From the NCBI GenBank assembly GCA_914767715.1, contig OU612065.1, forward strand, positions 3,718,001-3,782,000: 64,000 nucleotides of DNA. The letters run 5' to 3'. Each line of letters starts with the position of its first letter. Positions within the stretch are counted from its first letter, which is position 1. Positions 26,301 to 38,300 of this stretch are shown here, one piece after another. Under the pieces are notes generated by a model. The model saw nothing but the letters and a program-made list of their open reading frames with translations, did not search any database and had not been told where the DNA came from. This stretch comes from Membranipora membranacea. Lineage: Eukaryota; Bryozoa; Gymnolaemata; Cheilostomatida; Membraniporidae. The translations under genes and the position numbers were made by a program.

Positions 26301-29300
26301 ATTGAAACATAACTTCCATTTCCTCGGATACTTCCTGATCAATACTCGCTTTTTTGTACACATTGTTTATCTTTCTGGCCACACCCAATACGACATTCAG
26401 TGCAGGGCTTAGGTAATTTGATAGGGGATTGCCCCTGGTCAGCCTGATATAATCTATGAGATTATTACCATAATATGATAAACTAAAGAAAGCCATAATA
26501 AGGTTGAAACTTGTGATTGAGAGTGGAACTAACTGTAATAAATGAGGGTGTCTCTTGTGGTATGATGGGATGATCTGTTGGGACGAGGTCGTTAGGCATT
26601 GTCTCCTCTCTATCTTGTCCTGAAGCATCAGTTGTGTGTTTCTTCGTCTTAGAAAAATCCTCATTTCTAGAAACAACCAACAATAAAACAAAGATCTAAG
26701 ATATTAAATTTCAATCACTCATAATCATTTATATCATTGTGAACGCATGAAGGCTTATATATAACATTACCATGTGCTCAATATTTCCTATGACCTTGAA
26801 ACTTTTCACAACTATGGGCATTGTAATAAACACTACCCTTAACATCCCATCACTCTAGAATTCAATGTTTAAAGTCGCAGGTAGAGGCCAAAGACAATTT
26901 GATAAATCTCTATCATTATTAACCTGGTGATGTTCATTTTTAATGCCTGCACAATATTAGAGTGATGCACATACAGTGCTCTATATTATTGCTGAGTCAA
27001 TACGTCCAACAGCGAGAATTCAGGAAGTGCAATACATGGTTAATTGACAAAGCAAAAGAACATTGCTGAACATACGTAGCCCAGTGGAACGGTTGATGTT
27101 TGACTGAATTGTAATAAGTTTTGAGGAGATCTTTTGGGAAGTTAATATCTCCATTGAGTCCAGATAGATTCTCTGTGAAATCATGTAATGTCATCTTCCG
27201 TCCTATGTTCTACAAATATGATAAGATCTTTACCAAAAGTGAGCAAAAACAGCAATAAGAAATATATATAATAGTATAACATAGTCTGCAAGGAACTAAA
27301 GGTTAAACAGGTAACACAAAAAGCTTTTCTGTTCGGATCTTTTGAAGAATATTATATAATATTTTGATACATATATGAGTTGAAGCTAACATTTAGTAAA
27401 CCTTTAGTTATATACCTGGCCATGTAGGTCAGTGTTGAGAAGCATGAGGGCACAAGTCAGAGTGTGACAAGCATCTACAAGATAAAACAATCAACATGAT
27501 CACTCACAGCCAGATTGATGCTGTCTGTGTGACAAAAGTTATAACTGTATAACCAAAGATGGCCTGTCTACCGGTCATGGCGTTAAGATGTGGGGGCATA
27601 TCTGACCTTAGCATTATCATAGTTATATTACTCATCATACCAAATATCACACTGGGGTTTAAAACCAGCAAAATGACTTGAAAATCAATACCAATTTAGA
27701 TGCATGTATCACAGTCTATCACAGCCAACACCAAAAAATCAATCAATGGCGTGTCCCTAAGCCCCGGAGCTCCCTGACTTATCTGAGCCTTAGAACAAGC
27801 CCTGTATGATGTATCTACCCACATTTATAAGGCTTTTATAAGCCCTGGAGGTCACAACCGGTTGTAAATGCATATACTGCAGATAATTCACTAATTAACA
27901 AACAATACTAAGTTATTAAGTACAAACTATCTTATATTGAGCTCAAGCTCAGCTTGTACTTCTTATACTGGACCGTGAGTGGCCTACATGATCAATGAGT
28001 CACTGTAATAATCAGTTAGAAATGGAATGCCAATAAATCTAAATCAATGTTCTCTATATTCAGGAATAACTAAAAGTTTGGCTCAGACAGGAAAACCTTC
28101 AAAACTTCATAGTATTCTTTTTGGAAGGGTATGGCAAGCCATTAATACTAATGTAACCTTCGAAAGTGTGCCTATCATAGAGGTGATAACAACATATTAT
28201 ATATCATCCAAACCTTGCTGTGGCCCGCCTAAAGTCTGCGGCGACTGATGGGATCCATATCAATTAATATGATGAATCTAATGGTCTAACAGACAGACTC
28301 AGTACTAACATATCAAGTATACATAAGCGTATGATCAGCCTACCCTGGGATGCGCAATCTCTATGTAGTACTGAAGTGTTGCACTCCAGGTATCTGATAG
28401 TGAAATGGTGCAGAACTCTTTCCCTTTCCTGAGTTTCTCCAACCAATGCAAATTGTTGAAAAAACTTTCTCATTGATTCAACCAAATTCAGACCAGCAAA
28501 GTCGAAATACCTGAGATATTCTTCTGTAACCCTCTGAGCAAACTGATTGCTGAAAAAAGTCAATAAGATAAAAATCAAGCCTACACACGTTTATGGAAAG
28601 GTTTTTTTATGATTCATCTACAATAATTTCTGCATGTGTCTTCAATATGAAACTAGTCTTTACAGTACAATCCACACAGTGAATCTTAATGTTGGGTTTT
28701 ATATAGCTATTATCTTTAAGTCATCACAGAAATGTAAACAGTGATTTGTATCATCCTTCATGTCAGTGATTCACAAATTATGATAAGGAATGATTTAATC
28801 TTTTCACCTGACTACTCCTGTTTACTCACTTTTTAGTTAGGTGATAAGCTACATCAGACTTCTTAAATCCCTCCAAATAAAACAGATGTTTGGCTAATCT
28901 AGCGGCTGATGGCTCATCTACGTGGCTGGTACTTATCTTTGGATTGTTCATGTCTAGACTGATGTCATCTAATGAGCCTAGACTACTGAGAGAGCCACCA
29001 CTATCATTGTGATGACCCGGTGATGTTCCTCTGCAGCTGCTGTTCTCCTGCTCATTGTCACTACTTATATGAAGGTCCTCATTATCTCCTGGTACATGTA
29101 AGCCACCATTCAGGCCAGGGTTCTCATGTGCAGCGTGTCCATTAGCAGAATGATTCTCATTGTTAGAGTCAGGATCATGAGAAGTCGATATGACAACTTG
29201 TACTGAATCAGGATTGGTATTATTATCCTCATGTGTATTTTCTTGTGGGTCATTTGAGCCTAGCGATGAACGAGGAGTCTCTTTTTCAGGAGATTTAGTC

Positions 29301-29383
29301 ACTTGTATCATAGCATCTCCAGTCATGACAAACGTCTGAAAGCCTGGCTGCCGAGGCGAGGGCAAGCTTTCTACTTCCATCAT
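23344..29383 (-). CDS. PSD: PSD/EFA6-family Arf6 guanine nucleotide exchange factor
   Basis: Sec7-PH-coiled-coil exchange factor; EFA6 proteins load GTP on Arf6 at the plasma membrane and shape cortical actin. Eleven coding exons sum to 1935 nt (644 residues): 29383-28830, 28549-28344, 27474-27416, 27209-27076, 26666-26534, 25874-25793, 25675-25649, 25324-25108, 24462-24318, 23990-23844, 23574-23344. Sec7 (about 165-340) carries FALVGETQERERV with the catalytic-finger glutamate near residue 223, then LTCALMLLNTDLHG. PH (about 372-490) has GKRGWKKHYVIM and the EFA6-specific LKTADWSEYLF, followed by SQKKFHRPLLPSA and the coiled-coil tail with RYVIYTELLRDKL, matching human EFA6 in order. The N-terminal 160 residues are acidic, Ser/Asn-rich and low-complexity. 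The ATG at 29383 opens an exon preceded by an acceptor, so a 5' UTR exon must exist. The vertebrate paralogue (PSD, PSD2, PSD3 or PSD4) cannot be assigned. Confidence 0.93.
25649..25675 (-). other. 27-nt microexon in the EFA6 PH domain
   Basis: An acceptor (TTCTTCTAG) and a donor (GTAAAT) bracket exactly 27 nt. The reading phase is the same with or without it: inclusion adds RRSACSCGD between GVP and VGSGKRGWKK, while skipping joins GVP to MGSGKRGWKK. It falls in the loop between the first two PH strands, where phosphoinositide-binding loops lie. It has the hallmarks of a regulated cassette microexon, but use cannot be shown from sequence alone. Confidence 0.7.
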
Positions 29384-29446
29384 TACTATACAATGCAAAT
29401 CTGTAAACATATTATATATTATCTATATCAACATACAGCCGCTTAC

Positions 29447-29528
29447 CAATCCACATTATGCTTCCGAGTCTCTTTACTTTGCTCAGAACCTGATATAGCA
29501 TGCTCACTTGATGTTTTCAGAAGGATAA
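29447..29528 (-). other. Probable 5' UTR exon of the EFA6 gene
   Basis: Acceptor CCTTTTTAG before 29528 and donor GTAAGC after 29447 define an 82-nt exon. It cannot be coding in the EFA6 frame: its one open frame ends in the wrong phase to join the next exon. It therefore fits a non-coding leader exon spliced to 29400. A further donor (GTAAGT) after 30001 may mark another leader exon upstream. Confidence 0.5.
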
Positions 29529-31906
29529 CTAAAAAGGAAATTTTCTACAGCAAAAATTGCTGATGAGGTATTTTACTTGTGTAGTTGCAACCTATCAGTA
29601 TAATACCTAAAACTCCCTTATATAGAAACTCTTGGAAATCTAGCCAGCAGGAGTCAGGTATCGGCAAACTAGACACAAGACTGAGATGCACAGCTCTACT
29701 CTACATGGGTTACCATGATTATCCATCTTTATTGCATTATATTGAGCAACATGCGATAGAAGCGGTAAACCTAGGCCTACCTTGAATGTATATTAAATCA
29801 GTGGGAAGGTTGAATGTGATTTAAACAATCAAGGATGTAATGGTCAAGTGAGAGTAAATTCTATGCTCAGAGAAAGGAGTTGTCGATTGACAGAATCCGA
29901 GCATTTAAAAATTTAATTTTGAGTGAAACATAAGGTTACAAGTCTATTCATTGGCTGCTGAGACTAAGATTAACAGATGAAGTATCATACCGGAACTTAC
30001 CAGTAGCACTTGAATATTTCAACTATTTTAAAACCACTTTGACTGCGCACTACACAATCCACAGCATGCCTGTTATGTAAACTCTCGTCAATCCCTAGCT
30101 GAGTTAGTCACCTCGTGCAACTGACCTCTACAAGACAGACATAAGATAGATCAGTATGTTGATGGTTGTGACCATGTCAACGATACTGTCAGCAGATATC
30201 TTATCACAACCCAGAATTGTACTCCTGGTGAGAACATGATGAATGCTGATACGTAATCACTTCAATAAATTCTCTCAGACTATTTCTTTAAGTTAAGTCG
30301 AGCACCAGCCTACTAGCCCAGGTGAACTTAACTAAATAAGTAGTACTCAGTCAATGTGATTCCCTGATCAAACCACCATGGGCATGGATGAGCCCGCACT
30401 ACGTACTACTACTTTCCGAAGCTTAGCTAACTACTACTTACTACCACCCACCAATAAGACAAACCATTGGCTATCTACTACCCAAGGGGGGCAGTCAAAC
30501 ATTGCAAGAGACTCACATGTTAGAGTAGACCTGTGACTCATTCATGTCAATCAAGGACTAGGTCTAGGAGTAACAGGGTTCAACTGTTACTCCTTGATGT
30601 CAATCTTGAAAAGTTAATATAAATATGGCTGGTCAGTCCATAGCAAGGAGTTATTCCTTGGTCCATAGTTAGCTTCTGTGATGGTTTGGGCAATGGCAGG
30701 AAGAAAGATTGAATGAGAACATATCTTGTTCCATTCATTTCAACCACACAACAAAAATTAAAAACAACAACAAACATACTATTAGTATTACTTACTTACT
30801 ACAGTCGTACAGACAATGTTAAACCACCTTTATAAATTTGAGTGATCAGAGGTTATAGTCGGGTATAATTAACTGGTTTAGTATCTGATTCTGATCCTCA
30901 GGTATGTACTAGGAAAAGCTATCAACTCACACACTGTATTTCTCTGAAAATCAGAAGTTTATAGGAGGATGTAGTGTGAGTGATTTTAGTAAGTCCCAAA
31001 AGAAAATTTATCTTCAGAAGAATAGTTAATAGTCAAAGATACGAAAACAGGAAACAGAAATTTACAAGCCGTATTGTGAACAGCCGAACCAATTTCATCG
31101 CTCATTCAACGTTCCAAGGCTATGTCTCAAGTATGAAAGGTGGGACAATTCCGACATGTTTTGGGAAATTAAATGAGAGAAGGTAGCTCTAACTATGGTA
31201 TTGAATACAAACAGTGAGTTTGGGAACAACTCACTCATACAAATCCACTACACTTGGATTGGATGGGAATGAAACTTGGCTTGAATTATGAGAAAGGTTT
31301 GATCTTATTGCCCTGGAAATCATAGCACTTCTTCATTTCATAACACACACCGGAAAATAGGAAACGCGGTAGCCATATGCTGAAAATAATTATTTATAAA
31401 ACCATGGTAGGTCTTAAACACAACTTACTTAAGCAGCAGGTCCCCCCCCCCCCCCGTCAACGAATCATACATGTGTTTAGTTCATGATATACATACAGAT
31501 CATGCTCCTTGAACTGTCATCTGATAGAGTGATTATAACTGAGTGTTATAATTATGGTTTTTACTTTACCCTTTCTGCAGCCAAGATTCTTTGTATCCTG
31601 GATCATAGTTAAGATTTGTTATTACTAGAGTAAAAATTTGTTTTCCGCCTCAAGTATTCAATAGAAATTTCATTTATATTCTTCTCTTATATTTGGGGTA
31701 CAAACTGCAGGTTGACTAGAACAGACTGATCATAATATAAATATCACATAAACCTCACAGCTGAATATGCGTGAAGCATAATATTATTGTAAGTAGCGTC
31801 CAGAGGGTATGATTGTTGTATCACAACACTTGTGTAAAAAAAAGGTAACAAAGCAAAGTACAGTAATTTGCTATCTGGTAAAATGACCAAAACAAGAACA
31901 CTCATT
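29529..31906. other. Spacer between the EFA6 promoter side and the cytospin 3' end
   Basis: No protein-coding exon is recognised. The interval should contain the EFA6 promoter and leader exon(s), with a candidate leader exon ending at about 30001. A C homopolymer lies near 31441-31455. The remainder is AT-rich unique sequence in which I see no gene. Confidence 0.5.
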
Positions 31907-31912
31907 TTTATT
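31907..31912 (-). promoter_or_regulatory. Poly(A) signal of the cytospin gene
   Basis: AATAAA on the minus strand, about 400 bases after the cytospin stop codon at 32312. It is the first good signal I noticed downstream of that stop. Confidence 0.5.
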
Positions 31913-32311
31913 TAAAAAAAAGCAAAGATATTCAATCCATAAAAAAGTATAAATACTTTGTAGAATTCAGTTGCACTGAGTCGAAATACCGCCATTGCTG
32001 AGTACTGAAGGTCATTAGATGACGTCATGCTTGAGTAGATTACAGGCTACAGCTAGGGTACCATATGAAAGAATTCATCTACAGTAAATTGAGATTGTCA
32101 AAATCATAGACTTGTCCAAGCTTATACATGTCTCGTGGTCGGGCACTTGTATCAGCGTGTCTTATTGTAGGGGAGTTGCTATACTATAGTAGAAATGAAA
32201 TAAGCACAAAAATTCGGGCAGTGATCAAAATGAGTATTTTGGCACATAACCATATCCTTCCTTCCTCAAGGACTTGCTTCCTCCTATACATTTTTTTCGA
32301 AAATCGTAATC

Positions 32312-35300
32312 TCAATCTGCCTCAAAATGTTGGTATATGTTGGTCACGTAGGACATGACAGTTTGCCAATCCGGTCGCTCTATAGAAACCATCTCATTCA
32401 CATCCTACAAAACAAAGGGAAATATTGAAATGATATGTTTCTGTCTTTTTCAGTTACTAATAATTTCATGACATCACCATTTTAGCTATTTCTGTATGAC
32501 AGGCTAACCTCCATGATAAACATATAACAACCAAGACACTAAACAAACAGCCATGTTAAATTAAACCTCAAGTGACTCACCAGTTCAGACATGATTCCTA
32601 CTGATTCAGCAGCATGGAATGCGACAGTAAAATTTTTCCTCTACAAAAACAGATAATGAGAATAACAATGCAAGTATGAAGAACTCAAATTGAACAACAA
32701 TTGTTTGACATGAAAAAGAAGAAATTTCCACAAATTGCTGATCCCCAATCCAACAAATTGAGAATCCTTGACATCATCATCATCATCATAGAATTTTCAC
32801 GCAGACCGAATACAGATAAACAATGGCAGTGCAATTCCGTGCTGTATTGAAAATCCTACCTTATCATGACTGTGTACAAGGTCGCTGTAGTCTATCTTAT
32901 GTGGAATGTAGTTGTGTAGTAAGGCACAAAAAGCTAATCCGTCATTCCAGCTGCTACTAAAGTTAGTAATATCCACATCCCTACAAAAAAAATCATAGGA
33001 TTATTGAATAACAGCGGATTACATGATTGTTATGGATTTATTTTCTCAGTGTCCGAGAGCAAGTAACTCTTAACTAGAACATGACAGAATGCCAGAGATT
33101 ATTCAGGAAAACTGCTGTTCACTGTATTTCATAAGTTGAATGTATTGATGCTCATAGTGCCTGCTTCCAATAGAACAAATTGAGGAGCAAGTAAGACCAA
33201 GTAAAAACATAGACTTTACCTGTAACCCCTGGATTTTTGTTGGCACCATTTGAGTAAGGCATTGCGTTTAGAACCACCTGTCTGTTTGACTAATTTGGCT
33301 AATGGGTCATATGATTTCTCTGGATGATCACTGTCACTACTAAAAAAAGAAAAAAAACAAGTTATCAAGATTGGCTACAAGTTATCACGAGGGGCACACT
33401 ACCAAAACACTCTTTGCAGTGATTGCTATTTACGTTGATCCACTTACGAACAAGACATAACAGTACATATTGGGAGCTTCACAAGAAGAAAGATAGAATA
33501 GATCCCACGACTAAATGAGCTGTCGTTATGATTTTGTATGGAGTAAGAGAGTGAGATCATCAGTATTGAGCTATTATGATGAGGAGGAGGAGATTGATAC
33601 CTTCTTATAGATAGTAATGAGCTGACACTGTTCTCCGAGGATACGGGCCTTAGCGATTCTATAACTGGTGAGTTTGTCTTCTCATACATCATAGATCTGC
33701 TACGCGTTTTATCTTCTATATCTTTAGGCTTTTTCAGAGCCGACCTCAGAGGTTGGATATTTTCATTGTTATTGTTGATGCGTCTCTCAGGACTAGCTCT
33801 AGTAGTGTCTATATGATTACTAAAACCAATTGTTGCACTTGTTGGGCTGCCGAGACTATCAGAGCTACCTCGCCGAGAGGAGCCTGTAGATGACCCTAAC
33901 GAGCTTTGACCCTCGATTGTCTTTATTAAGGACTTCACTGACACAATGTTCTGATTGCCTTTTATATCGCTTGCTCTTCTTCCTACAATGTGTGAAAAAA
34001 TTAGGCTACAGACACTACAAAATCGTTTTAATATGTCACAAATTCACAGTTACATGGGAGCGAATTCTTTCAAAGTATTAGGGCGGTATATTCATAGTAA
34101 TTTGTATAGAATATCACAAAAAATAAAGCTTTTTAAACTTTATAGAATGACTTCTGAAAAAATGGTGTGACTCTTCTACCATCAATATTTGACTCTTAAC
34201 TCACATACCCTGTCGTAACGCCACTAGTTCCCTGTCACTGCCCAGCAGGTGCTTTTTTATTTCGCCTGTTGGTAAAACTGATAGCCCTTTCTGAGCTTTG
34301 ATCCTTTCCAGCTCTGTTTGCAATGAGTTATTCTGTTTCTGTAAATCCTCCATCTGAAATACAACAGTATCAGTGCAAGTCAGTAATGCAAATGAAGTTC
34401 TGTAGAGCCATAATGGATTTGGTACAGTGTTTGTTTATGCTAGCAATAACAACGAATTGTTATGGAGTCTCCTCAAAAATGTTAGTTTAAATGCTCACAC
34501 TGTGCCAGGGTCGCTGGTAGTGGCATACCATTATCAACCACACACCAATCAACTTGAGATGTGGTTGATAATGGAAAGGCACTACTGGAAACCTGGGCAG
34601 AGTTTGAGAATTTAAGCAAGTCGATTGTATGAAGAAGTGATATTGATGTTTTACCCTCCTGTGAATATCTTTGTTCTTATCCATGAGCAGCTCTTTCTCA
34701 TCGACAGCTTCAGCTTTGATAGCATTAGCTATGACTACAGCAGTCTGTAAATCTGACTGGAATTGCTTCCAGTCGCTGGCTTCTTCTTCGTGTCTCAGAG
34801 ATAAAGCCTTCATTTCCTTTTCAAACTCTACATACCTGCCCACAACAACACAACAACGCATAGTCAATTTACTTTAATTGCCCTACATAGGGAGGTAATA
34901 AATAAACTCTCAAGGCACCGAATCTGAAAATCTAAACAAGTGGATACTTTATTTTAACAAATTACAAAAATCATGCATTTTAAAATCTACTTCAGACAAT
35001 CCATCACAAATCTTGACCCTCTGACAGATTCTTTTTGTGTTTGGAATTCCTGTACTTCATTTCACTCTCCCATATATGATGTGGAAAATGTTCATAGTTT
35101 TTCTAGGTCAAGGCATAGATTTGGGTGGCCTTACTTGATTAATCTGATGTTGTTACAGCACTAATGCAGCTTAGTTGGCTGGTGGGACTTGTTCATGAGT
35201 TCATACTCAGCTAAACTTTTCTCACCTGTGTTTAGCACCTTTCAGCTCTGCTTGTAAATCGCTTACAGATATTTTAGCATTTTTATTTTCCTCCATGACA

Positions 35301-38300
35301 CGATTGTTCTCCTTTCTCAGAGTGCCTAACTCTTGTCTGAGATCGGCTAGTTCTGTCTCAAGCTGCCCTCGATCGGCCGCCACTTTGTCATACTTGAACT
35401 CCAAATCACTCAAACAGGTTTGATTGTTATTCCGTGCAGACACAAGTTCCTATAATATGGATGAACAGGAATATAGTTGTTTTTTATCGGTGACAACCCA
35501 TTTTTCCAAATTAAGATTTACACGATCTTTCCATTCATTTCAAGGTTTTTATTTCCCAAGGATTTACTTTCAAGGTATTTTTTTTCAAGGCTTTCATTTA
35601 CTAGGCTGTGATTTCCAAGGTGGTCTCCTTTGTTGAGCCAAAAAGAACATTAGTTATGGCATGTTTCGATTTAGTTGCTGACATAGTTTTTATAACATGG
35701 TTTCTGTACACCATTTGATTAGTGCTACAATCAAAGAGATTCAATCGTCTCTACCTGTTCAAGATTTTCAGCTCTATCTTTAGCAGCACATCTCTCTATT
35801 TCTGTAGATTGTATTTGTTCTTTGGCTTTAGCTAACTCTCGTCGGGTGTGGGCCAAGGCTTCCTGCAAGTTTGCACATTTTTGCTCTAGCTTTTCTTTGT
35901 CCGCCCTAGTGTAGAAAAAGTTTTGGTTACGCAATTCACTTCATTGTTTGGTCATTATATCACACATGGAACGATGGTCGGAGCGCTAGAGCTTGAGTAA
36001 TACCTATTTGCTGTATATATATCAGTGCACCCTGTCCTTGGGAGGGTACTAATAATAACAAGAGTGAAACAGAATAATTATGATCTATAAATAATACACC
36101 AGTGAATGGGCTGGTTTAGAGTTCAGCACCTGACTCGCATGCTCTGAATCAAACTCATAACCTTATGTGTAATGCAGACATGCTCCAAGTACACTCTTCA
36201 TAAGCAGAAATTTATCATGACCTCAGACTATGGTACGGAAGTGCTGGTGCACTCAACTTCTTGAAGTCTTTGTTCAGCACAAATCACACCCATCAATCAT
36301 ACTACATCAATCTCAGTCCCACCAAGATGGTACAAGCTTAGTTGATGGATTTTCAATTTCCCTGTACAGTACTAGAAGTCTATATGGTATGATAATTTAG
36401 AAAATTGCATATGTATTACAGAGAAACTCATAACCTTCCCAGCTCTGCACGTGGTTGATTATGGTGGTGATGATTGCAGCCTTACCTTGTGTTCTCAACC
36501 AGCTGTTCTAGTTCTGATTTATCTTCAGCTTTATGTAGCTGTTGAAGCTCCAGCACTTTTCCCTTCTCATTTTCCAGCAGAGTTTTATAACGGTCAAGTT
36601 CTATTCTTTCATTGGCCAATTCCTCAACTAGGTCACTTATCTGACTCTCCAGCTCCTTTGTCTCATCAATGGCTCCTGTGTAAGGGAAAATTCTCAGTAG
36701 TAAAAAGTTTGAGTGGAGTGTGACAGATGTCGTCATACTGTTGTCTCTTGGTGACACACAAACTCCTCAAATAAAACAGGCCATGATTTCCTCTTTGCTC
36801 ATAGATTGCCACATATTTACACAATCATAAGTCATGGCCTAGTTATGATCGATTCATGGGGTAGACAAGCGCATTGTGTCGTCACTACTACTGAAATATC
36901 TATACCTTGCCGTTTCTCTTCTAAGTGTTTACATTTATCATTGAGAGATATGACTCGCTCCTGCATATCTTTGTACTCTAGGTCAAAGCTTTCCAAAGCA
37001 TTGTGTATCTCACATTGCTTCAACAAATTCTCTTCTCTCTCTTCAGTTGCGATCTACAACAACATTGATTATAAATATATTCGATTTCGACCAGCTGTGA
37101 AGCACATAGCAGCAGGAACGTATCACAGAAAAGCTGCTACCTGAGACTCAATGGTGGTCAATCACCACTCCAAGTCCCAGCCAGACACAAACACAGATGA
37201 ATGGCCAGTGGCGGGCTTGGACAGACTTTGATTTGGATGTACTAATGGAGAAGAAAGCATCACCGTTCTGGGTGGTTGTTGGGAGCAACAATGTTATGTT
37301 TGCTTAATCTGATCATCTTATAATTACAATCTCTATTGTTAAATGTTTGTGGTGGCAGTGACATTGCCTGGTGACAAATTCTCGTACCAGATATTTATCT
37401 AGCTGCCCAAGTGCCATCTAAATTCCAGATGAACAACTGCAAAGCCTAACAAGTTATTACTGTTCGGCTGGAAATATGTCCAGCCACATAAAAATAGTAG
37501 TGTCTGTGTCAGAACACAATGCCACAAAGTGACGCTGAGATAAAAATAACTTGTACGCTACAAAAAGGAGGGAGGCAGGCAGGCATTTGATGTTAAATAT
37601 GTGAGGCGGCACATCTTTGGCAATGAGGGTGGGAAGTGTCCATAGTAGAAGTTTGGTGGAATACTAGATGAGGGATGAAGAATTCTCTTTTACAGTCTCA
37701 AAAATCAGAAGAGCGAGCTGTCACATCTACCAATAATGAGAATGTGGGCTATAAGCTGTGATTCACATGATGGTTATTTTGTTCCACGTGTTGTTCTCTG
37801 TAAATGATGCACTAGCACCAAAGACACTATAATACCAGCACTGTAAAATTCATAAGAAGCTGGTAGAGAGACAGTAGATAATGTTCTCTGCTAGTACTAA
37901 AGTCGTATACAGGGATCAGACTTATAGAATGGGATAAAGTTTTTTTCCCATGTTTATGTTTAGTCAATCATACAACCACTAATGATTCCTTGAAACCACT
38001 TGAAACGACCGCCAGCGTATCCCTAAATGAAATAACAGTGTCTGTGAAGTAAATCTTTAACAGTAAATCCAAACATGTCAGACTAAGAAGTTATTTGTAT
38101 CACTGATTATAAATAACATGAGGAAGTGATTGTCATTAAAAAGATGCCTGTTTCAAACAGACAGCAGTAGGCCCAACGCCAAATAATCAAATTCCTCGCT
38201 TTTAATGCCTTACATGAGGAGACTTTTTTTTTTGGAATAAAACCGGGCAGCATCACCTGCTACTCTGAGATATATGGCATCAGAAGACAAACCTTAAGTA

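Noticed and set aside
26239-26691. 150-codon minus-strand open frame as a single gene
   Set aside because: The EFA6 exon 26666-26534 lies here in another frame with correct splice sites and phase; the longer frame is its shadow.
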